DNA of 64,000 nucleotides from Ardenticatenia bacterium (GTDB lineage Bacteria; Chloroflexota; Anaerolineae; 4572-78; NAK82): NCBI GenBank assembly GCA_003130875.1, contig QEXY01000114.1:29254-93253 (forward strand), read 5' to 3'. The notes beneath the pieces are model-generated. The model saw only the letters and a program-made list of their open reading frames with translations, was not told the DNA's origin and searched no databases. Positions 26,615 through 34,761 of the stretch are shown in pieces (position 1 is the stretch's first letter; the number at the start of each line of letters is the position of its first letter). Position numbers and translations under genes: made by a program.

Positions 26615-27368
26615 GCGAGGGCTAGCAGTGATAATTTTGGCGGCCGGCCAGGGCAAACGGATGCACTCCGACCTGCCCAAGGTATTGCATCCGCTGCTGG
26701 GACGTCCGATGATCGCTTATGTGCTGGATGCGGCGCGCGCACTTCACCCGGAACGTCTGGTGGTCGTGGTGGGACACAAGGGCGATCAGGTGCGCGCGGC
26801 GCTCGGCGATGGAGTCCTCTTTGCCGAGCAAAAGCAGCGCCTGGGTACCGGACATGCCGTGTTCCAGGCGCGTGCAGCGGTGGGCGATTGCAAAACGGTG
26901 TTGGTGTTGTATGGGGACATGCCGCTGCTGCGCGCAGAAACGTTGCGCGCGCTTTACCAACTGTACCGCAGCAACAACGCTCCCATTGCCATGCTTGTGG
27001 TGCGCGACACCGTATCACGCGGGTTTGGACGTATCATCCGGGATGCGTCGGGACGGGTACAGGCGATTGTCGAAGAGGCAGAATGCACGCCCGAGCAGCT
27101 GACCATCACGGAGCTCAATCCGGGCGTTTATTGCTTTGATGCCGATTGGTTGTGGCAGCACCTGCCGAACCTGCCCTTGCATCCTGACAAGGGAGAAGCG
27201 GGCGAGTACTTTCTCACCGATTTGGTAGCGATGGCGGTTGCGGAAGGACATACAGTGCACGATATGCTCACCACCGATTCTCTTGAGGCGTTTGGCGTCA
27301 ACACGCCGGAACATCTGGCTGAGGCTGAAGCAGCGCTCAAACGTCGTCTTCAAACCGAGGAGGTGTAG
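26601..27368 (+). CDS. GlmU-type UDP-GlcNAc pyrophosphorylase (N-terminal domain only)
   Basis: 255 aa from GTG 26601. The nucleotide-binding motif LAAGQGKRMHSDLPKVLHPL, the GTGHAV segment and LVLYGDMPLL (metal-binding Asp) are those of GlmU's uridylyltransferase. The beta-helix acetyltransferase part is missing from this polypeptide and is encoded by the next gene, eight bases downstream. Product: UDP-GlcNAc (or a related UDP-sugar) for peptidoglycan and glycans. Confidence 0.88.
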   Translation: MKLVERGLAVIILAAGQGKRMHSDLPKVLHPLLGRPMIAYVLDAARALHPERLVVVVGHKGDQVRAALGDGVLFAEQKQRLGTGHAVFQARAAVGDCKTVLVLYGDMPLLRAETLRALYQLYRSNNAPIAMLVVRDTVSRGFGRIIRDASGRVQAIVEEAECTPEQLTITELNPGVYCFDADWLWQHLPNLPLHPDKGEAGEYFLTDLVAMAVAEGHTVHDMLTTDSLEAFGVNTPEHLAEAEAALKRRLQTEEV

Positions 27369-27375
27369 TTCATCT

Positions 27376-28089
27376 ATGCTCAGGTCGGAGGATTTCTTCG
27401 ATTTATCGCGTTATGCCCATCGTGAGTTGTTCTGTGACCGACGTGTTATCTACGTTTGGGATGTGTTGAAGCTGCTCAAGGAATATCTCGAACACATAAT
27501 AAAGCCGGAAATCCAGGGCGAGGTCATGCCGGGTGCCTATATCGTCGGAGACCATATTTTCATCGGCGCCGGTTCGGTTGTGGAGCCGGGCGCGCTTATC
27601 AAAGGGCCGGCGTACATCGGACGCAACACCCAGGTGCGTCACGGAGCGTATGTGCGGGAACGCGTCCTGATCGGTGACTATTGTGTCGTCGGCCATGCTA
27701 CCGAGATCAAGGACACCATTATGCTGGACAATGCCCATGCGGCACACTTCGCCTATCTGGGGGATAGCATTGTGGGCAATCACGTTAACCTGGGCGCTGG
27801 CACGCGCCTGGCTAACTTGAAGCTGGACGGCTCCAACGTGCGGGTACGTTTCGGCGACGAGATACTGGACACCGGTATGCGCAAGCTGGGTGCCATTCTG
27901 GGCGACCGGGTACAGACCGGCTGTAATACGGTGACTAACCCGGGCACCCTGTTGGCGCCCGATTGTCGCGTGTATGCGTTGACATCGCCGCGCGGTTACT
28001 ACCCGCCAGGGAGTATTATCCGACCAAGCAGCGGAGTGGAAACGATTGTGATGCGCCAATCGGGTATGGCGGAAGGGCAGGGTTCATAA
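27376..28089 (+). CDS. Left-handed beta-helix acyltransferase-like protein (GlmU C-domain-like)
   Basis: About 237 aa from ATG 27376, downstream of GAGGAGGT. Hexapeptide repeats run from about residue 55 to 215, with a stretch HATEIKDTIMLDNAHAAHF followed by LGDSIVGNHVNLGAGT that corresponds to the GlmU acetyltransferase active-site region (catalytic His, then the GAGT acetyl-CoA loop). Together with the gene upstream it looks like a split GlmU. It could alternatively act on another sugar-1-phosphate. Confidence 0.8.
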   Translation: MLRSEDFFDLSRYAHRELFCDRRVIYVWDVLKLLKEYLEHIIKPEIQGEVMPGAYIVGDHIFIGAGSVVEPGALIKGPAYIGRNTQVRHGAYVRERVLIGDYCVVGHATEIKDTIMLDNAHAAHFAYLGDSIVGNHVNLGAGTRLANLKLDGSNVRVRFGDEILDTGMRKLGAILGDRVQTGCNTVTNPGTLLAPDCRVYALTSPRGYYPPGSIIRPSSGVETIVMRQSGMAEGQGS

Positions 28090-28092
28090 AAA

Positions 28093-29499
28093 GTGGGATC
28101 CGATGTGGGTGCGTCGCTGGTGCTCTTTCTTCTGTTGGTTCTGTCTCATGCGTTCTTTGTCGCCGCAGAGGTTGCCATCGTCTCGCTGGACAAGGCGCGT
28201 CTGAGCTTGCTGACAGAGGAGAGGCATGGTGCAGCCCGTTTAATCGAACGTTTTGCACATAACCCTATATATCTATCGGTCACCACGCAGCTGGCCACCA
28301 AATCGTTGATCTTCCTGGCTGTGGTGCTGGCCCTTGTGCACTATAGCCCTCTGCTGACGGCGCAGCTTGCGCAGCTCACCCCGGGATGGTCGACTGTGAC
28401 GCATCAGTCACTCGCGGTCGGTCTGATCGCTCTGGTGCTGATGCTAGTGATGGTTTTCTTGGGTGAGATGGTGCCACGCGTCGTCGCAGCACGCTATCCT
28501 GAGCGGGTGGCGACGCTGACCATTTATCCTGTAACCTTGCTGGGGTTCATTGCTTCACCGATCGCGCGCGCTGGCATGGCGTTGAACGCCTGGTTAACCG
28601 GCACACCTGTTGCGGTCATAGGCGCCAACTTGCCAACCGTCACCGAAGAGCAGATCAAGACCTTGGTAGATGCCGGGGAAGAAGGTGGCATCATCGAAGA
28701 AGAAGAACGCGAGATGATCTATTCCATCTTTGAGCTGGGCGACACGTTGGCACGCGAGGTGATGGTACCACGGATCGATATGGTCGCGTTAGAGGTCAAC
28801 GCGAGCATCGAGGAAGCACTGCGCGTGATCGTGGAAGCCGGACATTCGCGCATTCCAGTCTATGACGAGACGATCGACAACATTGTAGGCATCCTCTACG
28901 CTAAGGACATCCTGAAACACTGGCCGCATCTTGAAACATTGCATCTGCGCGACATTCTGCGTGAACCCTACTTCATTCCGGAGACTAAGCCAGTAGATGA
29001 GCTCCTGCAAGAGTTGCAACGGCGCAAGGTCCATATAGCTATTGTCGTGGACGAGTACGGTGGGGTGGCGGGCCTGGTCACGATCGAGGACATCCTTGAG
29101 GAGATCGTGGGTGAGATTCAGGATGAATACGACTCTGAAGAGCCCTCGCTGGTACTGCTCAGCCCGGATGAAGCAATCTGCGAAGGGCGCACCGACTTGG
29201 ACGACATCAATGAGGCGCTTCACGCTGAGTTGCCCACAGACGTGAGCGACACGGTGGGTGGGTTGATTTACAGCTGCCTGGGTCGTGTCGCTGTGGTAGG
29301 TGATCAGGTGCGTTTCGGCGACCTGGAGCTCACCGTGCTGGCCGTCACAGGACGCCGTATTAAGAAGGTACGCGTGAAACGGCTGCCCATAGATCAAGCG
29401 GCGAGCTCGATGATCTCGTGCGGCGATGGAAATGTTCTCTCTCCTAAAACACCGCCGGCGCCATCATTGCCCTCAGAGAGCCAGAGCATTGTCGGATGA
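28093..29499 (+). CDS. CNNM/CorC-type hemolysin-like membrane protein (DUF21-CBS-CorC)
   Basis: 468 aa from GTG 28093, three bases after the previous stop. An N-terminal DUF21 membrane domain with four helices (about 1-175), a pair of CBS domains (about 205-335, with HSRIPVYDETIDNIVGILY and HIAIVVDEYGGVAGLVTIED) and a C-terminal CorC_HlyC domain (about 350-435). Family members export or regulate Mg2+ and other divalent cations. It overlaps the cytidine deaminase start by four bases. Confidence 0.92.
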   Translation: MGSDVGASLVLFLLLVLSHAFFVAAEVAIVSLDKARLSLLTEERHGAARLIERFAHNPIYLSVTTQLATKSLIFLAVVLALVHYSPLLTAQLAQLTPGWSTVTHQSLAVGLIALVLMLVMVFLGEMVPRVVAARYPERVATLTIYPVTLLGFIASPIARAGMALNAWLTGTPVAVIGANLPTVTEEQIKTLVDAGEEGGIIEEEEREMIYSIFELGDTLAREVMVPRIDMVALEVNASIEEALRVIVEAGHSRIPVYDETIDNIVGILYAKDILKHWPHLETLHLRDILREPYFIPETKPVDELLQELQRRKVHIAIVVDEYGGVAGLVTIEDILEEIVGEIQDEYDSEEPSLVLLSPDEAICEGRTDLDDINEALHAELPTDVSDTVGGLIYSCLGRVAVVGDQVRFGDLELTVLAVTGRRIKKVRVKRLPIDQAASSMISCGDGNVLSPKTPPAPSLPSESQSIVG

Positions 29500-29885
29500 A
29501 CTACGCTCGGCTGATCGATCTGGCCCTGCAAGCGCGCGAGCATGCGTATGCTCCGTACTCCCGCTTCAAAGTGGGGGCGGCTCTGTTGACTGCCTCAGGG
29601 CACATCTACACCGGTTGTAACATCGAAAACGTCGCTTTCTCGCCTTCAGTATGTGCCGAGCGCACTGCTATCTTCAAGGCGGTGTCCGAGGGGGAGCGTG
29701 AGTTCGTAGCCATTGCCATTGTCACCCAGAACGGCATCCCACCGTGTGGTGTCTGTCGGCAAGTGATGATGGAATTTGCTCCCAACATCACGCTTGTCAT
29801 CGCCAACCTGAAAGGCGACTACCGCGTCACCACATTGAGCGAACTGTTCCCGAACGCCTTTACGCCGTCGCAGTTACCTCGCTGA
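29496..29885 (+). CDS. cdd: Cytidine deaminase
   Basis: 129 aa, the size of the homotetrameric form. Zinc site: CAERTA (Cys ligand and catalytic Glu) and PCGVCRQ (two Cys ligands). The substrate loop is NIENVAFSP. It deaminates cytidine and deoxycytidine in pyrimidine salvage. Its start codon overlaps the CorC-like stop (ATGA), so translation is coupled. Confidence 0.96.
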   Translation: MNYARLIDLALQAREHAYAPYSRFKVGAALLTASGHIYTGCNIENVAFSPSVCAERTAIFKAVSEGEREFVAIAIVTQNGIPPCGVCRQVMMEFAPNITLVIANLKGDYRVTTLSELFPNAFTPSQLPR

Positions 29886-29900
29886 GCACGGAAATCGCCA

Positions 29901-30680
29901 ATGCCTTTGATAAATGTTGCAGGTGAGACACTCTTCTATGCTGAGTATAACGGGGATATTACCAGGCGGCACAACCTGGTGTTGGTGCACGGGGCGGGTG
30001 GCAGCCATATTCACTGGCCGGCCGAATTGCGTCGTCTTCCCGGCGCCAACGTGTATGCGTTGGACTTGCCTGCCCATGGGCGCTCCGGTGGATACGCGCG
30101 TGCTACGTTGCAGGAGTATGCAGACACGGTGCATTTCTTCGTGTTGGTCCTCGGACTGTCGCGCGCTGCGGTGTTGGGCCATTCGATGGGCGGCGCGATC
30201 GTGCAACTCCTTGCTTTACGCCGACCGCCATGGCTTGAAAAGGTGGTCATTGCAGGCAGCGCTGCGCGCTTGCGCGTGCAACCCGATATCTTGGAGTTCC
30301 TGAATCCTCAAAGCGGTCAAGATGGCTTCGAGAAAGCGCTTGACTTGATCTGTCAGCGGATATATGGACCACAGGCGAGTCCACAGATGCGCCTGCGCGG
30401 CCGTCAGCTGCTGCGTGCGGTGTCACCTGCGGTGCTATATGCGGATTACCTGGCGTGCGCGCATTTCGACTGTTCCGAGTTGGTAGGTAACATCACGCTG
30501 CCCACGTTGGTCATCTGCGGCAGTGATGACCGCATGATCGCGCCGGAAGAGAGCTGTGGCTTGAGCCAGCGCATTCCCCACGCTCAGCTGGTCACCATCC
30601 AAGGCGCTGGCCATATGATGATGGTTGAGAAGCCCTCCGAGGTGGCGGAAGCGGTCGCCCGCTTTCTCGGCGTGGCGTGA
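29901..30680 (+). CDS. Alpha/beta hydrolase
   Basis: 259 aa. The oxyanion HG motif is VHGAGGSHIHW, the nucleophile elbow GHSMGG, an acid-bearing segment ICGSDDRMIAPEE, and the catalytic His in GAGHMMMVEKP. The complete triad indicates an active esterase/lipase or dehalogenase-like hydrolase; the substrate is unknown. It begins 15 bases after cdd and probably belongs to the same transcript. Confidence 0.9.
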   Translation: MPLINVAGETLFYAEYNGDITRRHNLVLVHGAGGSHIHWPAELRRLPGANVYALDLPAHGRSGGYARATLQEYADTVHFFVLVLGLSRAAVLGHSMGGAIVQLLALRRPPWLEKVVIAGSAARLRVQPDILEFLNPQSGQDGFEKALDLICQRIYGPQASPQMRLRGRQLLRAVSPAVLYADYLACAHFDCSELVGNITLPTLVICGSDDRMIAPEESCGLSQRIPHAQLVTIQGAGHMMMVEKPSEVAEAVARFLGVA

Positions 30681-30697
30681 AGACTTTGCCCGCTTCG

Positions 30698-31726
30698 TTA
30701 AAACGCGCGACGTAAGGTGGCGACGACCGGTAAATGATCCGAGCCCGGCCCCTCGGGCACGACGTGGATCTCCTCCGGCAACCAATGCGGATTGACGAGG
30801 ATGTGGTCAATGCGCAGGAACGGGATCAATGGCACTTTGTGGATTGGGAACGGCCAAGGGTCGCGCCAGCGACCTGGAAAGGTGAAGCCAAAGCCCCATC
30901 CCACCGCGCGATGCACGTCCGTGAGATGTTCCGCTAACAGTTGATAGTTCTGTGCCTGGTCGGTGGTGTTCAAGTCACCCAGCACGATGACCGGCCACGA
31001 AGCGTCCTTCACCTCGCGCGCGATCGCGAGAAACGTTTGTCTCTGACGTTCCCATCCGCGCTGACCCACCGACGGCGAAGAGTGCACGTTCCAGATGATG
31101 ACCTCTCCTTCCGGCGTCGTCCAACGTGCTGCTTGCGTGCGCCACGCATCGGGTGGGGTAGGCAGCGCCACGAGCGGATAGCGGCTGACCAGGCCCAAGC
31201 GTGGCCATTCGCTGTGATCCAGCAGCGCATAAGGGTACTCAGGTGCCAGCTTAGAGATCAGCTGGTCAGCAAAGGGCTGAGTGAACTCCTGGAACGCGGC
31301 CAGATCGGGTGCTTCAGCTCGGATCAGACGGGTGACGCCGGCCACATCGTCGTTGGCGTAATGCACGTTGAAGGTCATCACCCGCAGGGAAGCGGTCGAA
31401 GCATCGGCTGTGACACTTTTCCCATCCAAACGGGGGAGCAACATAGGCCAAAAGCGCACCCCGAAGATCAGACCCAAAGCGAGGAACATGCGCCAGAGCC
31501 AGCGCCGGCGGCCCAAGAGAGCGATGACGAGCGCAACGAACACTCCGATCATCAACCACGGCGCGAAATAGTTGCCTACGCGCACCAGCAGCCAGCGATC
31601 GCCGGGGTATATCCGCGCCAGATTCCATAGCACCAGAGTGAGCGCAAAGCTCCACAAGGCCAGGTTGCCCCATGCTGCCAGAAAGCGCGCGAGGCAGGAA
31701 GGGTGGGTGTGTCTGCGCCGCGCCAT
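30698..31726 (-). CDS. Membrane-anchored endonuclease/exonuclease/phosphatase family protein
   Basis: 342 aa. Two or three N-terminal hydrophobic helices (about 15-95) anchor an EEP domain (about 108-342). Typical motifs are present: MTFNVHYAND, AFQEFTQ (metal-binding Glu), VLGDLNTTDQAQNY (catalytic Asp/Asn) and a terminal GSDHLPVVATL. EEP members cleave phosphodiesters; membrane-anchored bacterial forms often act on lipids or nucleic acids outside the cell. The gene starts one base after the uppP stop, in a tgt-uppP-eep operon. Confidence 0.88.
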   Translation of the reverse strand: MARRRHTHPSCLARFLAAWGNLALWSFALTLVLWNLARIYPGDRWLLVRVGNYFAPWLMIGVFVALVIALLGRRRWLWRMFLALGLIFGVRFWPMLLPRLDGKSVTADASTASLRVMTFNVHYANDDVAGVTRLIRAEAPDLAAFQEFTQPFADQLISKLAPEYPYALLDHSEWPRLGLVSRYPLVALPTPPDAWRTQAARWTTPEGEVIIWNVHSSPSVGQRGWERQRQTFLAIAREVKDASWPVIVLGDLNTTDQAQNYQLLAEHLTDVHRAVGWGFGFTFPGRWRDPWPFPIHKVPLIPFLRIDHILVNPHWLPEEIHVVPEGPGSDHLPVVATLRRAF

Positions 31727-31727
31727 C

Positions 31728-32546
31728 TCATCCGCCTCGCAACCACGCGACCAATAAGCAGAAAATGCCTAGCAATGCGCAGTAGGCAGCAAAAACGGTC
31801 AAGCGATGGCTTTGCAGATAGCGCAATAGCCAACGGATACAGAGGTAGCCGCTCACCGCAGCCATCGTGAAGCCCACTGTCAGAGGTGGCAGCTCGCTGC
31901 TCAGCGATTCGGATCGGAGCAAGTCCGCTGTCGCGACCAAGCCGGCGCCCAGCAAGGCGGGGATGGAGAGCAGAAAGCTGAAGCGCGCCGCCGCACGGCG
32001 CTCCAAATCGCGCAGCATCGCGCCGCTGATGGTGGCGCCACTGCGGCTGATTCCGGGCAACAGCGCAGCTACCTGCCACAACCCCACGTCCAGCGCATCC
32101 CACCAGCCCATATGCTCCAGATGGCGCTGTTGTTTGCCACGGTATTCTGCTAACGCCAACATCAGAGCTGTGCCCAGCAATAAAGCTGCTGCGACAAGCG
32201 GCTGGCTGTAGGTGATTTCGAACGCCCGCTTGAGCCAGAAGCCGAACACCACCGCCGGGAGCGTGGCGACAATAAGGTACCAGCCCAATCGTGCTTCAAA
32301 GCTGGCGAAGGGTCGCCTCTGAAGCAACCCTTGAACCATAGCGTGCACGACTGCCCACAGATCTTGCCAAAAATAAACGATCACGCCGACCAGTGTGCCC
32401 CATTGCACCAACACATCGAAGGTGAATGGCGGCTCTGCCCAACCCACCAGCCAGGGAAACAACACTAGGTGTGCTGAGCTGGAGACCGGGATGTACTCTG
32501 TGGCACCTTGCAGAAGGCCTAAGATAAAAGCTTGGATCAGCGACAT
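31728..32546 (-). CDS. uppP: Undecaprenyl-diphosphatase (UppP/BacA)
   Basis: 272 aa with about eight transmembrane helices. The two active-site motifs are QGATEYIPVSSSAHL near the N-terminus and LLPGISRSGATISG near the middle. It recycles undecaprenyl pyrophosphate, the lipid carrier for cell-wall and glycan synthesis, and gives bacitracin resistance. Its start overlaps the end of tgt by ten bases. ATG 32546 follows GAGGTGA closely. Confidence 0.95.
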   Translation of the reverse strand: MSLIQAFILGLLQGATEYIPVSSSAHLVLFPWLVGWAEPPFTFDVLVQWGTLVGVIVYFWQDLWAVVHAMVQGLLQRRPFASFEARLGWYLIVATLPAVVFGFWLKRAFEITYSQPLVAAALLLGTALMLALAEYRGKQQRHLEHMGWWDALDVGLWQVAALLPGISRSGATISGAMLRDLERRAAARFSFLLSIPALLGAGLVATADLLRSESLSSELPPLTVGFTMAAVSGYLCIRWLLRYLQSHRLTVFAAYCALLGIFCLLVAWLRGG

Positions 32547-33733
32547 GAGGTCACCTCGTCGGGGTAGTGTGCGTCCTCTGGGTGGTGTTCCGGCGGCGTC
32601 CGTGCTGCTTCTTGGGCATTCCCAGCCGTGCGATAGCTTGCCAGGAATGCGTGCCTGAACTCCATAAAGGTGCCGTCCAAGATGGATTGACGGATGCGCC
32701 GCATGAGATCGAGCATAAAATGCAGGTTGTGCAGGGTGGTCAGATATAGACCGGTGATCTCATCGGCCATGATCAGATGGCGTAGGTAGGCGCGGCTGAA
32801 GGTAGTACAGGTGTAGCACAGACAACCTTCCTCGATAGGCATAGGGTCGGCAGCGTATTGCGCATTGCGCAGGTTGAGCCGCCCGCGATGGGTCAACACA
32901 GCACCGTTGCGTGCCATACGTGTCGGCAACACACAGTCAAACTGGTCGATACCGCGCGCCACACATTCGAACAAGTCTTCCGGGCTGCCCACCCCCATCA
33001 GGTAACGCGGTCGGTCGCGCGGCAGCTCGGGGTGTAACCACTCTAACACCTGGTGCATCTCTGCCTTGGTCTCTCCCACGCTGAGGCCACCGATGGCGTA
33101 GCCTGGCAGGTCTAGCGCGCGCAGAAATTGGGCACTCTGGATGCGCAAGTCCTGGAAGACACCCCCTTGTACAATGCCATAAAGCGCCTGGTCGGAGCGC
33201 CGCTTGGCTGCCAGAGAACGTTCTGCCCAGCGGTGGGTGCGCGCCAGAGCTTCTAAATTATAGGCATAGTCGTTTGGAATGGTACATTCATCCAGCGGCA
33301 TAATAATGTCCGCGCCCAGCTGTTCCTGGATGGCGATCACCTTCTCCGGTGTGAAAAGGTGCGTAGAGCCATCGATGTGGGAACGAAAGACCACCCCTTC
33401 GTCGTCCACGCGGCGCAGCGCTTGCAGGCTGAACACTTGATAACCACCGGAGTCAGTCAGGATCGGCCCATCCCACCCCATGAAGCGATGTAAACCGCCC
33501 AGCCGAGCGATCAACTCGGCCCCCGGACGCAGGTAGAGATGGTAGGTGTTGCTCAGAATTAAGGTGGCGCCCAGTGTGCGCAGATCGCGCGGGGTCATAG
33601 TCTTGACCGTCGCCTGGGTGCCCACCGGTGCGAAGACAGGTGTGGGAATATCGCCATGGGGAGTATGGATGATGCCAGCGCGTGCTGCGCACTGCGCATC
33701 TTCTTTCACAAGTTCGAAACTGAATGCTGTCAC
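32537..33733 (-). CDS. tgt: Queuine tRNA-ribosyltransferase
   Basis: 398 aa. Catalytic Asp in ILTDSGGYQVFSL, second Asp in FDCVLPTRMARNG, and a C-terminal zinc site C-x-C-x2-C with distal His (CLCYTCTTFSRAYLRHL). It exchanges G34 for preQ1 in the GUN anticodons of four tRNAs. Start GTG 33733 has a weak ribosome site. No queuosine biosynthesis genes are adjacent. Confidence 0.95.
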   Translation of the reverse strand: MTAFSFELVKEDAQCAARAGIIHTPHGDIPTPVFAPVGTQATVKTMTPRDLRTLGATLILSNTYHLYLRPGAELIARLGGLHRFMGWDGPILTDSGGYQVFSLQALRRVDDEGVVFRSHIDGSTHLFTPEKVIAIQEQLGADIIMPLDECTIPNDYAYNLEALARTHRWAERSLAAKRRSDQALYGIVQGGVFQDLRIQSAQFLRALDLPGYAIGGLSVGETKAEMHQVLEWLHPELPRDRPRYLMGVGSPEDLFECVARGIDQFDCVLPTRMARNGAVLTHRGRLNLRNAQYAADPMPIEEGCLCYTCTTFSRAYLRHLIMADEITGLYLTTLHNLHFMLDLMRRIRQSILDGTFMEFRHAFLASYRTAGNAQEAARTPPEHHPEDAHYPDEVTSCR

Positions 33734-33772
33734 ACTGGCTTGGTGATCCGTCTCACTCGGATGAGATATAGC

Positions 33773-33778
33773 ATTATA
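33773..33778 (-). promoter_or_regulatory. Extended -10 promoter upstream of tgt
   Basis: TGGTATAAT on the minus strand, an extended -10 about 40 bases before the tgt start codon. No convincing -35 box is visible, consistent with an extended -10 promoter. Confidence 0.45.
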
Positions 33779-33799
33779 CCATCAACCGGTGCGATTGTG

Positions 33800-34140
33800 G
33801 AAAACGGGAGGAAACGGTGACACACTACACGAGACTCGCCCCTGGGGTGTAGGGACGGGGAGCTTCAAAGCGAACATACTCTCGCTCGCGCAACCCCTAG
33901 AGGGGCTAACCCAAACAGTGGCCACCTATTTCGAGGGGATCAGGGCTTCCATAATGTGTGAAACAGCCGAGAGGCCTGGCAATACCACCAGGACGCAGTA
34001 ATACGCACCACCATCTATGCACGACTATGCCATATCGTGCCCAAAACCGATCCTTGAAAGCCACGCCGGATCCCCTTTTGAAGAAAGACGGGCAACAGCC
34101 GCCCGACTAGCGGGCGCCCTAGCATCCGATCAATCTACAC
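33800..34140. other. Gene-free stretch with strong RNA-like secondary structure
   Basis: About 340 bases without a convincing ORF between tgt and the small membrane protein. Reading the plus strand, GGGGATC (33935-33941) pairs with GATCCCC (34069-34075) and GGCTT (33944-33948) with AAGCC (34058-34062). These enclose hairpins CCTGG/CCAGG (33975-33992) and GCACGA/TCGTGC (34019-34040). Further hairpins are CTACAC/GTGTAG (near 33825-33850), CCCCTAGAGGGG (near 33895-33905) and GCCCG/CGGGC (near 34100-34115). It does not match RNase P, tmRNA, SRP or 6S landmarks that I know. It may be a non-coding RNA on either strand. Confidence 0.35.
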
Positions 34141-34148
34141 GTTATATG

Positions 34149-34280
34149 CTACGAGCCGAACCGGGGTGCCAATGCCAATGCCAGAGCCAACAAACCCACC
34201 GACACACACAGCCGGAGCAAGATACCCTCTAGCGGGTCTATACCGGCTTCGAGGTTGGCGGTCTCTTTGGTCTCGGTCAT
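34149..34280 (-). CDS. Small single-span membrane protein (43 aa)
   Basis: ATG 34280 follows AAAAAGGAG at good spacing and opens a 43-codon frame. The N-terminal half is acidic (MTETKETANLEAG), followed by a hydrophobic helix of about 20 residues rich in Leu/Ala/Val and a short basic end (PRFGS). The architecture is that of a small bitopic membrane protein. No family is recognised. It lies about 100 bases downstream of acpS on the same strand. Confidence 0.5.
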   Translation of the reverse strand: MTETKETANLEAGIDPLEGILLRLCVSVGLLALALALAPRFGS

Positions 34281-34381
34281 CGATTGTATGCTCCTTTTTG
34301 GCAGGTAAAATTCGCACAAACTGCAGACCTGCTAGGCTCCTCACGCTTTACACTCTATCTACAGCGATTCCCGACAAGGGG

Positions 34382-34744
34382 TCATCCCTGTATCACCACG
34401 CATGCCATCGCGTAGTCCCCAGCGTGTGACAGACTGACGGCGAAGTATTGCCAGTGGCGCTGCGCTGCCAGCTGAGCAGCCTGGCCGTGCAGCTGCAATT
34501 CCGGTTTTCCGTGTTCATCACACAGGACCTCGATTTCGTTGAAGCGGACAGCACCGATTCCAGTGCCGAATGCCTTGGCGGTGGCCTCTTTGGCTGCCCA
34601 GCGTGTTGCCAAAGCAGCGACGCGCCCCTGAGCATAGGCCAGCTCACGCTCGGTGTAGACCCGCCTGAGAAATCGCTCTCCATGACGTTGTAATACTCGC
34701 TCCACCCGACCGATCTCGATCAAATCAACCCCCACTGCCAGCAT
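34382..34744 (-). CDS. acpS: Holo-[acyl-carrier-protein] synthase
   Basis: About 120 aa. The signature AVGVDLIEIGRVERV carries the Mg-binding Asp, and RWAAKEATAKAFGTG the second acidic residue (Glu). The C-terminal SLSHAGDYAMACVVI is also typical. It transfers 4'-phosphopantetheine from CoA to acyl carrier protein. ATG 34744 is preferred to the upstream GTG because AAAGGTG lies ten bases before it. It starts 17 bases after the LCP gene ends, so it is co-transcribed. Confidence 0.94.
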   Translation of the reverse strand: MLAVGVDLIEIGRVERVLQRHGERFLRRVYTERELAYAQGRVAALATRWAAKEATAKAFGTGIGAVRFNEIEVLCDEHGKPELQLHGQAAQLAAQRHWQYFAVSLSHAGDYAMACVVIQG

Positions 34745-34761
34745 AAACCATTCACGCACCT

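Noticed and set aside
33789-34001. 70-aa ORF in the structured gap
   Set aside because: No ribosome site, low-complexity sequence and no recognisable similarity; it overlaps the predicted hairpins.
33800-34140. tmRNA or RNase P RNA in the structured gap
   Set aside because: No tRNA-like ends, tag reading frame ending in an ALAA-like peptide, or conserved RNase P P4 strands could be found.
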